From Rhabdornis inornatus (taxonomy: Eukaryota; Chordata; Aves; Passeriformes; Rhabdornithidae): 64,000 bases of DNA. The notes beneath the pieces are model-generated. The model saw only the letters and a list, made by a program, of their open reading frames with translations. It did not search any database and had not been told where the DNA came from. The DNA lies in NCBI GenBank assembly GCA_013397075.1, contig VWZS01000638.1, forward strand, positions 803,896-867,895. Reading direction: 5' to 3'. This document shows, in pieces, positions 1 to 13,018 of the stretch (within the stretch, counting starts at the first letter, position 1; each line of letters begins with the position of its first letter). A program made the translations under genes and the position numbers.

Positions 1-1794
1 ATGGCCTGCACTCTTAAGCGCTCCTTTTCTTGAGTCAGAAATGTGAATTGAAGGGGAAAAAATCCCAAAGACTCAAGAATAAGGAGTGGCTGAAATTCAG
101 CATGGCAGACAGTAACTGCACTGACAAGAGCAGCGTGAACACTCACCTGTATTCTACTATTAATGGAATAAATTAATAGGAACTGCAGATGTGAAAAGCC
201 TTGCCTTGAATTAGAAGATGCCTAATCCAAATTCAGTGTGGATTTACACTTACCACAGTCACACTGCCTTCAACAAAACTAATGGATATACAAGGCAAAG
301 GAAACGACCTTCCCCTTTGGTGCAAATATGCCCTTTTCTGACGTTTAACTTTTCAGCATTATCTCTAAAGTGCTCTGGGAATTTTCCAAATACAGATTCA
401 CTTCATGCAGCAAACACCCATTCCCTACTTGTGCTCTTCCTGAAGTTGGATGTTAAAGCTTGTATTGCTTTGTAGTTTACGCCACTACAACACACCAGAA
501 ATTATTTGGAGCATACAAGCTATTAATTACCTGCCCTTACACATAGGCAAAATAAAAAAAAAAATCAATGGTATATGATTATTTCTTTCAGGTTAGTCCT
601 CAAGTGAAGCGTTTCATCTGAAAAAATTCTCTAAATATTTAAAGTATTTAGTACATATACAAAATATTTTAACTTTATATTATCCATTTAGCTTCTTGAG
701 TCAGAGAACTAGGCAGCCAGTTAGAAACTGGAATGCCTTGAGTCTGAACTACCAACACCTTTTAAAAACTGTATGTGGAAATATTTTTTAAAAACCCTGG
801 CCATAACATACAGTTTTCCAGAAGTTATCTCAGCCTAGGGGTGGTGATCTGCTATTATAGAAAGTTTCTTGGACTTCTGAATTACTGTATTGTTTAAGGA
901 AGGTACAAATCCCGAAATCTTATGCACAAAATCCCCATTTTCAGAGTAGCAGGGAGAAAGGAGAACGAAAGATCCCTAGTGGGATTTTTTTATGTTTAAT
1001 AAGTCACTGGCAATCTCTTCATGATCCAGGTCATGGCAATCCAGCTTGTCTCTCCCTCTCCAGGACTTCAGGGGCTGGCTGCAGCTCTCTATGCCACAGT
1101 GCCATCCCTCAAAGCCACTACAGCCCGTTCTGTTTTTCTCTTCTGGGTTTTAATCCGTGTGTTGCCTGGTATGGCCAGTGCACAGATGAAGTAACACCCT
1201 GTTGTTCATCCAAACTCCTCCTTCCCAACTGGTTGCAACTGCGGGGTGGTTTTGTCCCTCCTGGGTGCCCGTGGTTTCTGTGTTTCACTGCTTTGGTCTC
1301 TTCAATTCCTTCTTATTGCAAGCAATCTCTGAGAGAAGCAGCAAGTGCAGGGGTGAGCGTGCAGGGAGGCAGTGCAGGGTTTGGCACTTGCAAACAAGGA
1401 GGTTTGAAGAAAAGAATGGAACAGGCATGATCTTGTGCTTCTCTCCTGCACCAGGGCTTTGTCTTGCACCTGGCTACCCCACCATGAGGGATTCCTGGCA
1501 CAGGGGTTATCACCTTCTCCCCTGTTTCTTCCCACTTTCTTCCCTCAATGGATGCTGAGGATTTTAAGAATCTGAAAGACTCTGGGTAGCTGTGCACTGA
1601 GCAAGGATGCTCACCTGGGCAGCTTCCCACTCACCAGGGCCAGGGCTGGCAAATAATACACACCACCCCAAACCCCTTTTTGCAGGAGATATCCCAGGGC
1701 CTGCTCAAAGCAAAAAGTGTAGCAAAAACATTGACCCTGGGACATCCCCAATGCAAAGGGAGATTGGCCTATAAAACTTAGAAAAGCAGAACCT

Positions 1795-1832
1795 CCCCCC
1801 CCCAAACCCAACCAACCAACCAACCAAAAAAA
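1795..1832. repeat. C9 run followed by a short CCAA repeat
   Basis: Nine consecutive C residues at 1795-1803 lead into a CCAA tetranucleotide tract ending in a run of A. Low-complexity sequence with no evident role. Confidence 0.9.
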
Positions 1833-2262
1833 CCATTCCCTGCACTTCCTCAGCAGCTCCTTTTCAGACCTCAGGAAAATTTTGAAAGCAGATTTTCCAA
1901 GAGCTATTATTTCAGTGAACCTGAACCACAAATAACTCCACAGCTGTTGCAGTGGAGATACATGGATTTAAATCAAGAGAGAAGCAATTTCTCTAACTTC
2001 CATATCATGGAGAGTCAGAGAGGTATTCTTGTCCCACTCAGGCTGTTCCTGCAGGTTTTCTCCCAGGAAAGGATAACCCAAAAAGTCACATGCTGATCAC
2101 CAAAATCATGAGATTATAACTTTTTTTTAAGGAACATACTCAGTTTTTTTATATCTAGCTTGTTTTCAAACTCATTTTTGCAGTAAAACTGAGATCCAGA
2201 AATGCTTCACTGTTTAAAGTTAAAACCCAGATTCTCTCAGGTACGCAGAATGTCATACCTGG

Positions 2263-2313
2263 AAAAAAAAAAAAACAAAAAAGAAAAAACCCAACAAAAC
2301 AAAACAACAAAAA
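2263..2313. repeat. A-rich low-complexity tract
   Basis: An A13 run is followed by interrupted A and CAAAA units. No retroelement body was recognised upstream on the plus strand, so this is not clearly a poly(A) tail. Confidence 0.85.
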
Positions 2314-4242
2314 GCAGATTATAAGACTTGATGAAAACATTAACTAACAATAGAGTACATCTACACCAGTGTTTCAGTTGGGCATTTTCAAGGCAAACCT
2401 CTCAGTTGCTCCCACTGCAAAGTGGTCTCAGAGTGCACAAACGAGCATTCACCCACTGAACAAGACCTATCCAAATCAGCCATGCCTCAGAATGTCCCAG
2501 ACATGGCTGTTGGGTTCTTGACAAAGGATTTGCTCTCCAAACCATCTCCCAACTGGCCACATTGATTGCTGAGGCACACAGAGCCATGCACTCGGGGGGG
2601 TCCCACACATGTTCCTTGTTCCCTGCTGTCATCCATTGGGAGTAACTTTATGTTTCACATCTCTGTGCCTGTATCCAGAACAGTGCAAATTTTATTGTGC
2701 ATCCCTTTACACGGCAGAACAAAAGCATGGGCCTGATTTATCACATGATCCTTCATGAAGCCCATGAAAGGATTAAGAAAATTAATTGGAAGGGTTAATA
2801 CACATCTGTAACAGGCTATCCTGGTTACGACATTTAGCTTCCCTGCCACAAACAAGTTATCCAGTCTTTTCTCTAGAGCAGAGATAAATGTCAACAGATA
2901 TCAACAATCACGTATTATAAGTATGCAATGCATAATTTTTTTTCTCCTGCTGTTTTGAAGCACTACTGCTTTAGATGACAGGCATGAAATACTTAGAAAC
3001 TTTTGGAATAAGATGTTCTGAATCCTCCCCAACTTTCAATAACTTGCAAATTGTGCTGTCACCCACAGGACAGCACCAGAAAGGTGCCTGTGCCAAGCAG
3101 CAACAGCCAAAAATCAGTTCCACTTCCACTGCACCAAGCAGGTACCACTTCCCACGAAGCAGGCGCTGGAGCGTTGGGTGTCAATTTGTTCTACTCAGAC
3201 AGTGGGGTATTAAATGCAAAATAATGCAAAAGAAAATTTGCAGAAAAATCATCCAAGTTCAATAAAATCTTACAGAGAGTTCTCAGTCAAAATGACGCTG
3301 GCTTCTCTCACTGTCTGAGAAAGCATGTAGAGCTCACACAGGATATGCTTCCATAGAGGAAGGCAGGATCTGCTCTACAGTAAGCACACATGTGCTAGAT
3401 AGCTGTTGTTTACTAGGTCATGTTGATTTTGCTTTCAGCTATGTTTTCTTAGGCACCCACGTCTCTGCATGTAGGAGTGCCTTAGAAATTACAAAATATT
3501 ACTCCCACTCAACATGCACTAGTGTGTGTATACATTAGGTCTGTGTGTACATAGCTACAGAGATGCCCACCACAAACAAACATTTGCATCCACGAGCTTT
3601 CAGAAAAATAAAGGTATTTTTCCATTCCTTCACAGGGAAGGACTGCACTCAAACAGAGCAAGAGCTACATCCTCACCGCTTTCATCCACTCCCCTCATCC
3701 CAAAAGTACTTTGGGATCCCAATTCCTCTGTGCCTCACTTCCAAAGGGACCACACTCAGCACAGCTCTGCTGGCCACCTCCCTCCTGGGGCAGATGGAGG
3801 AGCAGAAGGGGCTCCTGCTCCGCTGAAAGCCTTTCCCTGCAATGCAACTCACTTGCAACTCAGCATTTCCCCACAGAGGGGCCTCCAAATGCGGATAATT
3901 TCACTCTTCTCCTTCCCTGCCTCTGAAGCATCCCTTCTGCTAGCCGTGGAAAAGCCCGGTTTCTTGGAAAGCAGCAGATTCTTGCTTAAGATAGGAATTC
4001 CTGTTACGGAAGCTGATCCCAATCAAGCCCTTCCCTTCTGCCTCGACCTCCACCCCAGTTTAGGAAATTCACCTTCCTGGAAATGCCTTGGCTATAAATA
4101 CAGCCCTCAGAACAGCCTGTGACATTTTCCCCTTTACTACACAAACTTTCCACTCGCCGAAATCATCCCAGCACAGGATACAAACCGGGGAGAGCCGCGC
4201 TTCCCCGGAGCAGCGGCGCGGGTGGCAGCAGGCAATCTGCAC

Positions 4243-4300
4243 CCATCCATCCATCCATCCATCCATCCATCCATCCATCCATCCATCCATCCATCCATCC
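4243..4300. repeat. ATCC tetranucleotide microsatellite, about 14.5 copies
   Basis: Perfect CCAT/ATCC repetition over 58 bases with no interruption. The open frames through it, encoding HPSI or MDGW repeats, are artefacts of the repeat. Its purity makes length polymorphism likely. Confidence 0.98.
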
Positions 4301-5452
4301 CATGGGCACAGCTTCAGCCTGCAGCCACCCCTGCATGTGGATCTGTAACCCATCCAAAGGATCCAGCCCCCTGTGCTCGTCCCTTGGCCCTCCCTGCTCC
4401 CCACCTTGCTGTCACACGGGTTTCTTTCGTTTTGTCAGCGACGGCTTTTGCTGGAGCCACGCAGCAGAAGTTATTAATGCTGCTTTGGTACAGGGAAAAT
4501 CTCATTAACGTCAGCAAAAGGAGGAAGACTTCTGAAAAGCTCCCAGCTAATTTGCTTTCTTTTAATTTCTTGCAATTACAGTAAGCAGCATAACGCTCTC
4601 CCAATAAATGAGTCTTTAGCATTGTGGCAGTCTTCTCCCCAATCAATTCTTGCTCAAACTTTTAACCCTTTGCTGGATTGCTGGAGACCAGAAATAACTA
4701 TGACATGCACCTTCCCAGAAAAAATGGTTTTTAGACATTTCCAGTAATTTCTCCACATGGTGGAAAATCCCTGTTTTGGCTGCGCCTTTTTTTTTTTCCT
4801 TTTCAATTTTTTGTTTTGCAGCCATCACAGCAGTACCAAGCTGGTACTTCCCACATCCTTTGCTTGGTCTAAATTCAGTTTCTCTTACAGTAAACACAGC
4901 TCCTAAAGGCTGCAATCCAGTTCTTTTCTGAAAAGAGGTTCAGTGTAGCATATCCCACACACTGGCTGATTTTTAAAACTCGCTGTGTGATCTATTTTCC
5001 CTTACTGCTTTGAAAAGTTGAAAAGCAACAATTCTATTTCAGATTGCAGCTTATTATTTTTACTCCACTGCAAAAAAATAAAATTAAAATTTAAAAAAAT
5101 GAATAATGTTGAAGAATGTTTAAGCATACAGTCTGGAGTGTAGTAAGAGGATAAGGGTTTGGTTTGCTTTGTAAAAAAAGAATAAACCACAAAAAATGTT
5201 ACAATAAAGCCAAACCTGAAATTTCATCTAGTTCATTTCATTCACAGTGGTAGGTTTCCAATTAGAATGGAAGAAAAAGGTAGGGTTGTTGTTGTTGGGG
5301 GTTTTTCTCATTAAAAAATTTGATGAAGTGGAATTTTAGTGGAAAATCACATTCTGATTAGCCTTATATGACATCACTTACGCACATCAAAACAAGTTAG
5401 AGAAGACCAAACACTATTATTACTATTATTTGATGGCTCTTTCAGTCAATAC

Positions 5453-5466
5453 TTTTTTTTTTTTTT
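5453..5466. repeat. T14 homopolymer
   Basis: Uninterrupted T run in AT-rich intronic DNA. Confidence 0.9.
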
Positions 5467-8400
5467 CTAATTCTCAGCTGTGGATTCATCAAAGAAACTT
5501 AGCTTTTCATTTTAATTAAGTTTCTAATCATAAAGGCTCCAACTCAATAAATCCCAACCTGAAATAAAGAAGAATGTGTTGTTATTTTTTCCCTTACACA
5601 CAGACTGGCCAACATATTTCACTCATTCCTGTACTAGCACACATGGCAGCTGGGACAGCAGGAGTGCCTGGGAAGGACCAGAACTCCTGCTTGGACATTT
5701 AGAAGTCTCTGCCTGGGTCTAACCATTGTCCAGCCCTCCCAGCAGAGTACACTGCTGTCACTGGAGAAAAGCAGCAAGAGAAGATTCTTGCCCCCATAAT
5801 TAACAAAGGCCTCTCCGCAATAAAAATGACCTGTCTGTCCTAGGGACTTCACAAAGGAAGGGGAAAAAGCACACCCTGGGACATTCTAGAATACACTGAG
5901 TTTTTTGCAGAGTTAATCAGCACACCAGCACATACGCAAAAAACCCCACTGTATTGATTAAAATTAACATTACATGTGGAAATTAGGTGCTTAACAAATT
6001 GCTATATGACTGGACCCTTTGCTGAACACATTTCAGACAAGAGAAGCTTCTTGCATTCATTTGCAAAGTTGCAGAAAACCCCACTCCTGCCAACATTTGA
6101 AAATAAATAAGTAGTACCTTTGTTGTCTGTGGAAAGAAAGTAAGCCAATAAAGACACATTTTTAGCTTCTTTTAAACACTATTTAGTGATCACCAAGTTT
6201 CTTGCATGGATAGAACTGTAATTGCACAGTGAGAAAGGGGGTCCGCCAGTGCACACACACAAGCACGAAGCCCTGCATGAGAAACGAGTCGTGCATCATT
6301 TATAGCTGCTCTGTGTACTTCATAATGTATGCATGGATGAGCTATACTGAGTGCAGGATACTTAAACTGTCTCATTTGTCCAGGCCACTCACAATCACAC
6401 AATTAAAGGATGGCCATAAAGAAATCCTCACTCAAACAGAGAACAGAAGGAGAAGATTAATTTTCTTGTTTTGTTAGAAACATGCCCCCCCCCAGCCCTA
6501 TTTACAAGTGAAATCCAGGAGTGACAGGGATTTACAGTATTTAAAACAAAAAACAATCAAGAAATTAGAAGTGGGTCAGGAAAAGCAAAGTCAGAGGATT
6601 TCACTGGACAAATCCCAGGGTTGTCACCCCAGCAAAAGTTGCTGTCAGGAACACCAGTTTAAGTTTTCCTCCTGTTTGTGGAGATATGAAGACATTAGAA
6701 ACACAAATCTTCCTTTCAACTCATCACTACTGCAGCATTTTAAAATGAACTCTTATTTCATCTTGAAAACACAGAACACTGAACAAACATTTTTGGTGGT
6801 GCACTCACTAGAAGGTCCCTTCTTGCCACCCCTTTCTGTTGAGGACCCAGAGCTCCTCAGCTGCCAGGAGCATTAGAAAACCCATTCTGTCATACAGCCA
6901 GAAATTTCTGCTCTCACTCAAAACACTGAGCTCGCTGTGCTCCCAACAAAGCCGTGTTTAAAACAAGCATTGGCATGTGTGTTTATGTGAGATGACTGAA
7001 TGGCCCTGCAGGTTGATAAAAGGTTCTGGAGTCCTTCACATACAACTAAAGTCGTCAGTTTGAACCCAACCTGTGTCAGTGGTGTCTGGAACTGGCTGCA
7101 GCAGGAAGACTGCTCTGTTCCATCTCACAGAGTCAGTAGCATCACTCTGTGCCCTGGAAGACAAATACACATTTTGGGGTGCTCTGCACAGTCAGGACAA
7201 CACTGGTGGCATGGATTGTGATACACCCTCCACAGCTAAGTTTTAATTGAAAATATTCTCCACATTACCAGTACCTACAATCCCATGAATCATCTACCAC
7301 AGCCTCATGATCTTATGGATGACACTTCAGTCTCCATGAGAACATGCTGGAAGAACCCATTCCTTCCATATCATGCAATAAAATCCTAATACTGCTAAAT
7401 TTGAATATAATACCTGAAGAAGTAGTAAATATGAAAACCCAAAACCAATACCATCCATTTGGAATCTGCCCTTCCTTCCATCTCCCAAGGCCATGACCAA
7501 TCCTTCCAGTCAACTTTCCCACAACAACTCAGTATTTGTACACTCAGTCTTCCACAAAGGACAGACATAGATACATAAATTTCCCATCCTGTTTGTTTGT
7601 ATATAAATGCTTAGCCTGAAGGAAGCAAAGCCCTATTTTGCCCAAAACTCACTTCTGACAGTGAAGGTCCAATCAGGCTACAGTTGGAGAACCCCAAAAG
7701 ATGTGGCAAAACCAATTGTAAAGTCATACTGAAATAAAACATGCTTTGGATTAAACGTCATTTTACTGGGATCTTCAAACCTCCTATGGCCACCCAAACT
7801 GGTCTGGTTTCAGCCCATTTTAACAGCCTCACACTGACCACTTCAAAACTCTTATTAACCTGGTGAAAAAGTACACCCAAGGCTTTACTTTCTAAACAGA
7901 ACCAAGCTGCATGCCAGCCTCTACCAAAATGACAGAAATAAAGAGTGATCCTCCCTGTGTGAACTACAGGCTTTACCCCAGCCTCGCTGAGGTGGCAAAC
8001 CCTGCTGGCTTGCTCCCGTTCACACAGACCTGCACATGCTCAATAACACCATTGATTTTGTTTGTGCAGGCAGAGAGAATCCAATTTTAAAAAGCCACAT
8101 TGATTCCCACCCATTAAAAACAGAGCAAGCTGCAGCATTTGCTAAATGGATAGAAAAAGACTGAGGTCAGGATGGAGGGGTGGGAATAATGTCATTATGC
8201 TGAGCTCATTCTGAAGGACAGAGAATTACAAAAACAGACAATAAAATAGTAACCATTTGACTTTTTATTATTTGCTGTAGTTTCTAAATTACAAAAAAAG
8301 CGAGTCAACAGCCAGGGAGTGCCTGGGCACAATGACAAGGGATGCACAACGGAAGGCATCCTGGAGCATGGAGCACTGATTAGTTGCATTTGGAGCATGA

Positions 8401-11400
8401 AGACACACACGCACACAGCAAAAGAGGGCACAGACACAGGGACTGAGAGAGAAGCCCTGTGACTATCTGCGAGGACCCTGTCTGCTTTTCAGTTCTTTGT
8501 TTTAGCACATTAAACAAACAGAGCCATCACACAGGTCACCCAGGACCTTCCTTCTGCAACTGTGGCCCCAGCTGCACTGCACACAAAAACTATTATTATT
8601 CTCTAATGGCTGCACCTTTTTGGACAATGATTCAGTGGTTTTTTTTCCTTCCTTTTGTGCAGTGCCACTTAGTCTTTTGCTTCATTTTATGTTTTATTTG
8701 CACACTCTTGAAATCTTCATGTAGTGACTAAAAATTCATGAGGCAGCCTTCAGCAGGAGCCCCCGCTTCCCTCCCTCCCCTTTTCCTACCCGTAGCCAGC
8801 AGCTGAGGATGTACTGGGCATACATCGGTGCTGCTGCAGCAGCAAGGGGGTGGGAGAAGCTGCGGATGGGGAGGGACATGGTGCTACAGCCCTGGGGGTG
8901 CCTCCTCATCCTGCATCTGGGCTCACAGGCTACAGCCAGTGCTGGGCACCGAGGCTCACCCATGGCCAGCAGACACATCCTAGAGCAGAGATGCTCTGTG
9001 CTCCATGTGCTGGCTGTGCTTCAGCTGCACATCACACTCTGCCCAACCACGAGCCTGCCCGTGTGCTGCACAGCAGTCATTCATCTCTTCAACTTCAGCT
9101 CTACAATGCCAACAGGCAAGTGCTTGCTAGCATTTGTGAGGCTTTCATAATTGGTCCCAGCTGGTTAGTTGTAACACGCCTTGTTGTTGATCAACTACCT
9201 AGTAACGCTGTCAGACATCCCCTGGTTGCATAAGGAGGGTTAGTATCTTTATTAATTACGAGCTGCCACCAGCCTGTTTCACTCTCCGCAGGTAAGAAAG
9301 CCTTTAAGCTCCTGGTCAGTCAAGGCCTGGTTGGAAAATCTTGTGCCAGCTTCAAGCACAGCAAGCTCAGGCTGCAGCCACAGCAGCCTCCTGCCCTTGC
9401 TACCACGGTTCCTGCTCCCCTCTGGCTGCCACAGGGGCTGCTGGCAATGCCAGCTACTTGCCAGCTCTCTGGCCACCAACCCTGGCTCACTGGGAGGCAC
9501 GTGGGCATGCACAGTCAGAGCATGGCAGGCATTTCAAAGCACTGTGCAGAAATGTGCCCCAGTGCCTGGCTACGCTGCCGACCAGCACTGCGACAGCAGC
9601 AAATACTATAGCGTGGCACAGCTCCAAAATGCCAGGCAAGGCAAGGCAGGATCAAGCAAATCCTGGTGGGCAAGGAAAAACCCAACAATGCGGATCTCTC
9701 AAAAGGCAAAACTGTGGAGGAAATATCATGGAAGTGGCCATTTCACAAGATACTTCAGCATACCTGTGGCACTAAAACACTCAGTCAAAGTTTGCAACCA
9801 TCCCCACTCCCCACAGCCCGCGCTTGCCATGTAATCTGATCTGTGTGATATGGCAAGCCTGCCAAAAACCAAACACCGTGCTCTTCTTTCTGCACTGTCA
9901 CTGGGCTGCTGTTGACAGCCCCCTTACAAAAGCAGTGACTAGAGTTATATCCTGCACACAGGATTCTTACACAATTTCAAATGTCATTTTGTGGGCAGTA
10001 ATCAGATCCTGTAGCCCCAGGCTAAGGTAAAAAAAGCTGTGAGTGTGTCTAGAAGCTAGAACTGAACAGTTGCTCAAAAGCACACACCTTGAACTGGAAA
10101 TGAACCTCTTCAAATCCCATGTAAGACCAAACCACAGGTTAGGGCTGCAAGGAGTGCTCTGTTTGGCTATGTCAGCTGTCTAGAACAACTCTAACCTTTG
10201 CCATCCTCTGTTTTCATCTGAACCAACCTCTTATATCCTGGGTTTGCTGCTGCTTTTTCTCTCTCCAACTTCTACTTTGGCTGCCCCTCAGAGCCTGAGA
10301 TGGGCATCAAAGTGCTAAGAAAAGATCCTGACAACTTACCTGGGGCAGACACTGCTGCACTTCTAGAGCTGCTGGAAAAGCAGCTGGCAATTCCTCCCTT
10401 CTCTGATGAGGGGGCTGAACGCTTGGGTTTGTTCAAGGGCCACTCCCCACTGAAGTGGCACAGGGTGGGGGCTGTCAACTGTATCTTGATGCTTAGCTGC
10501 CACACACTGCAGAAGGATCCTTTTTCCAAGACATGAGCTATCCCCCCGTGCACACCCAATACCTCCAGCAACCACACACAAACAGCAAATCCACTGCAAC
10601 ACTTCATGCTCATCACTACCATTTCCCATTTGAGCAGCAATTCAACGCATGCTTTAACATTATCCATGCCTCTGAAAGCCAAGAGGGCCATTCACATAAA
10701 CTTCATCTTAGTTACTCTTGCTGGATCATAGGTACTGATGCTGGAAGGTAATTCTCTAAATCCAATGTAAATGTTTAAAGTTTATTCCCAAAGGATTGAT
10801 GTAGACATAAACATACAGATTAAAAACAAGCAAGATGTTGGGAGCTTTTTACTACCTTCTAAAGTAGCCAGGAACATGGGTATTTTATCTCTCCTTTTGG
10901 ATCTGCTTTCTTCCAATGGCACAGTTCAGAGACTTCATATAGATCAGAGGCAGAGTTCAGGCTAGCACTGACAATTTCATTAGAAAAGAAAAAAAGATAG
11001 AATTGTGTTTTCTTATGTTCTCTGCCCTTTTATTGCTACTTTCAAAATGAGGAACAGACCCTACCAAAGTGCTAAGGGCTGAAAACATAACTCTAAATGA
11101 TACAGGAAACCCAACTTTGTGCCAATCCATTTTTATCCTCTCTTTGTGGCCATAACAAAGCTGAGAACAAGAGCTAAACAATGGAGAAAAAAGAATAATT
11201 TCGACATAATTTTTTTTTCTGAAAGTAACATCAGCGACAATAACAAGAATCCATTCAAAAGACAGAATGTTATCTTCCAACACAGTTAACATGCCTTTCT
11301 TTCTGTCGCTCATTATATATCTTACACATCAAGCTGTACTTTGACCTCCTCACAAAGAATACATTTGGAGCCACCACATCCCTGTACCCATATTGGCATT

Positions 11401-12900
11401 GCTAAGTGAAATCCAGCCCATAGTGCCATTCTCTTCCCTGCTCCCTCATGCACCTGCCAAAAGGAGATAGGTTATCAAATGAGCCTCCAGAAAAGCATTT
11501 CTAGAAACAGCAATATGACTACTTCCTGCTCTAGCTTATGCTCATGCAGCCCTTCAGAATCCAGTCCACTAATTTAACAGGCTAACAACAACACGAGCTG
11601 TATTTTTGACAGTTATGGGGGTGAGATCACTTAGATAAGCTTTTATTTCTGACACAGGCCATCACCATAACTTCCTTTTACCTACTGAAATCAATATTTC
11701 ACCATTAACTTTTTAGCACACTAACCAACAAATTCATCTAGCCTCAGCTGAACCTGTTTACATTTCAGATTTCATCTGCCCCTCTTAATACTTTTGTGAG
11801 CATCAAAGAAATACTCCATTTTTCTCTTGGATGACTATTCTCTGTTTGCAGTCTCCCACTGGCAAGTAAAACACTCCTAAGACTAAATATATCGAAACTT
11901 TTCTTAATTCATCAAATGCTCCTTCCCCCCTAGCCCCCACCTCTCTCTCAGATGTTGAGTGCAAAGCTCTGCATGGAAACAACTATTGGAAACACAAATT
12001 CTTACCCTGGTGAATCCAAAAAAGGCCATCAGCTTTCCTTCTGTACACCAGCTGTCACATTAACTTGTGTGCTACCCCTCATTGTCGTATGTACTGTTAT
12101 ACCCTATTACCCTTTTGTTTAAGGACCTCAGCCACAAAAATCTTTGTGCATGAGGTGCTGTAAACACAGCCCTGCTTCAGCAAGCACAGCATTCCAGGAG
12201 AACAGCACAAGGTAAATGGTACACACACTAACATTTAAACTGGAGGGTACAGGCAGAAAACATGGTGTTGCTCAGCAGTCTTACCACAAGCCATCCAACC
12301 ACCCTATGTGCAGCTAAAACAACTCAGTGCTTTACAGCTCCTCCTGATGCCAAGTTAACTGAAACACTGCTAACTTCCCTGTCTGCCTCTATGTGAGCAC
12401 AAGCATCAGCTGCTAGAACACAATTCTCCTTATCCTCTAAAGGCTTCAGCTGGTGACCTACCTGTGCACAGAAGCTGCACAAGTCACTACAGTTATCTGA
12501 AAACTGCCCCAAGCCTCTCACAAAGGTAGAAATTCAGCAATGACACTATAAAACTTTTGGCACTTCTCATGTCTTATCAGGACTGGGGTATTACACTTGC
12601 TTTCGAGAACTTCTGCTCCAAATCAACTACAAATGGCAGTGGCTGACAAAAAGCAAAATAATGACAAAGAGTTAACCCAACTCTTTGAACTGCAGAATTT
12701 TCAATTCAGAGTCACTTTATCTAGATTCAGGTCAATTTCCCTACATCTACCCTGCCTCGCTCCCTGAGCAGAAGCCTCTGGAGACAAACATTAGATTTGG
12801 TAATGGGTAGAAGTCTGCTACTCTCTGGCTAATGCAAACCAGCAGAATCAGGGACAGAACCTGGATGTCCACCCTAGTACTGGTCCCATGCAGTCACAAA

Positions 12901-12942
12901 AGCAAAATAAAGGTAAAACAAAAAATTAAAGGTAAAGCAAAA
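12901..12942. repeat. Two imperfect copies of a roughly 20-bp AAAGGTAAA unit
   Basis: AAAATAAAGGTAAAACAAAA is followed directly by a near-copy, AAATTAAAGGTAAAGCAAAA. A local tandem duplication in A-rich DNA. Confidence 0.8.
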
Positions 12943-13000
12943 TGACTCATGTCTGTGCAAGTAAAACAATGTCTGCAATTATTTTTGTCCTTCAATATGC

Positions 13001-13018
13001 AAAAAAAAAAAAAAAAAA
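13001..13018. repeat. A18 homopolymer
   Basis: Eighteen uninterrupted A residues in intron 2. No upstream SINE or processed copy was recognised. Confidence 0.95.

Noticed and set aside
3526..4122. 198-codon plus-strand open frame
   Set aside because: Ser/Pro-rich chance frame without motif or splice signals. Its end lies near a TATAAATA sequence at 4093-4100 that also lacks supporting context.
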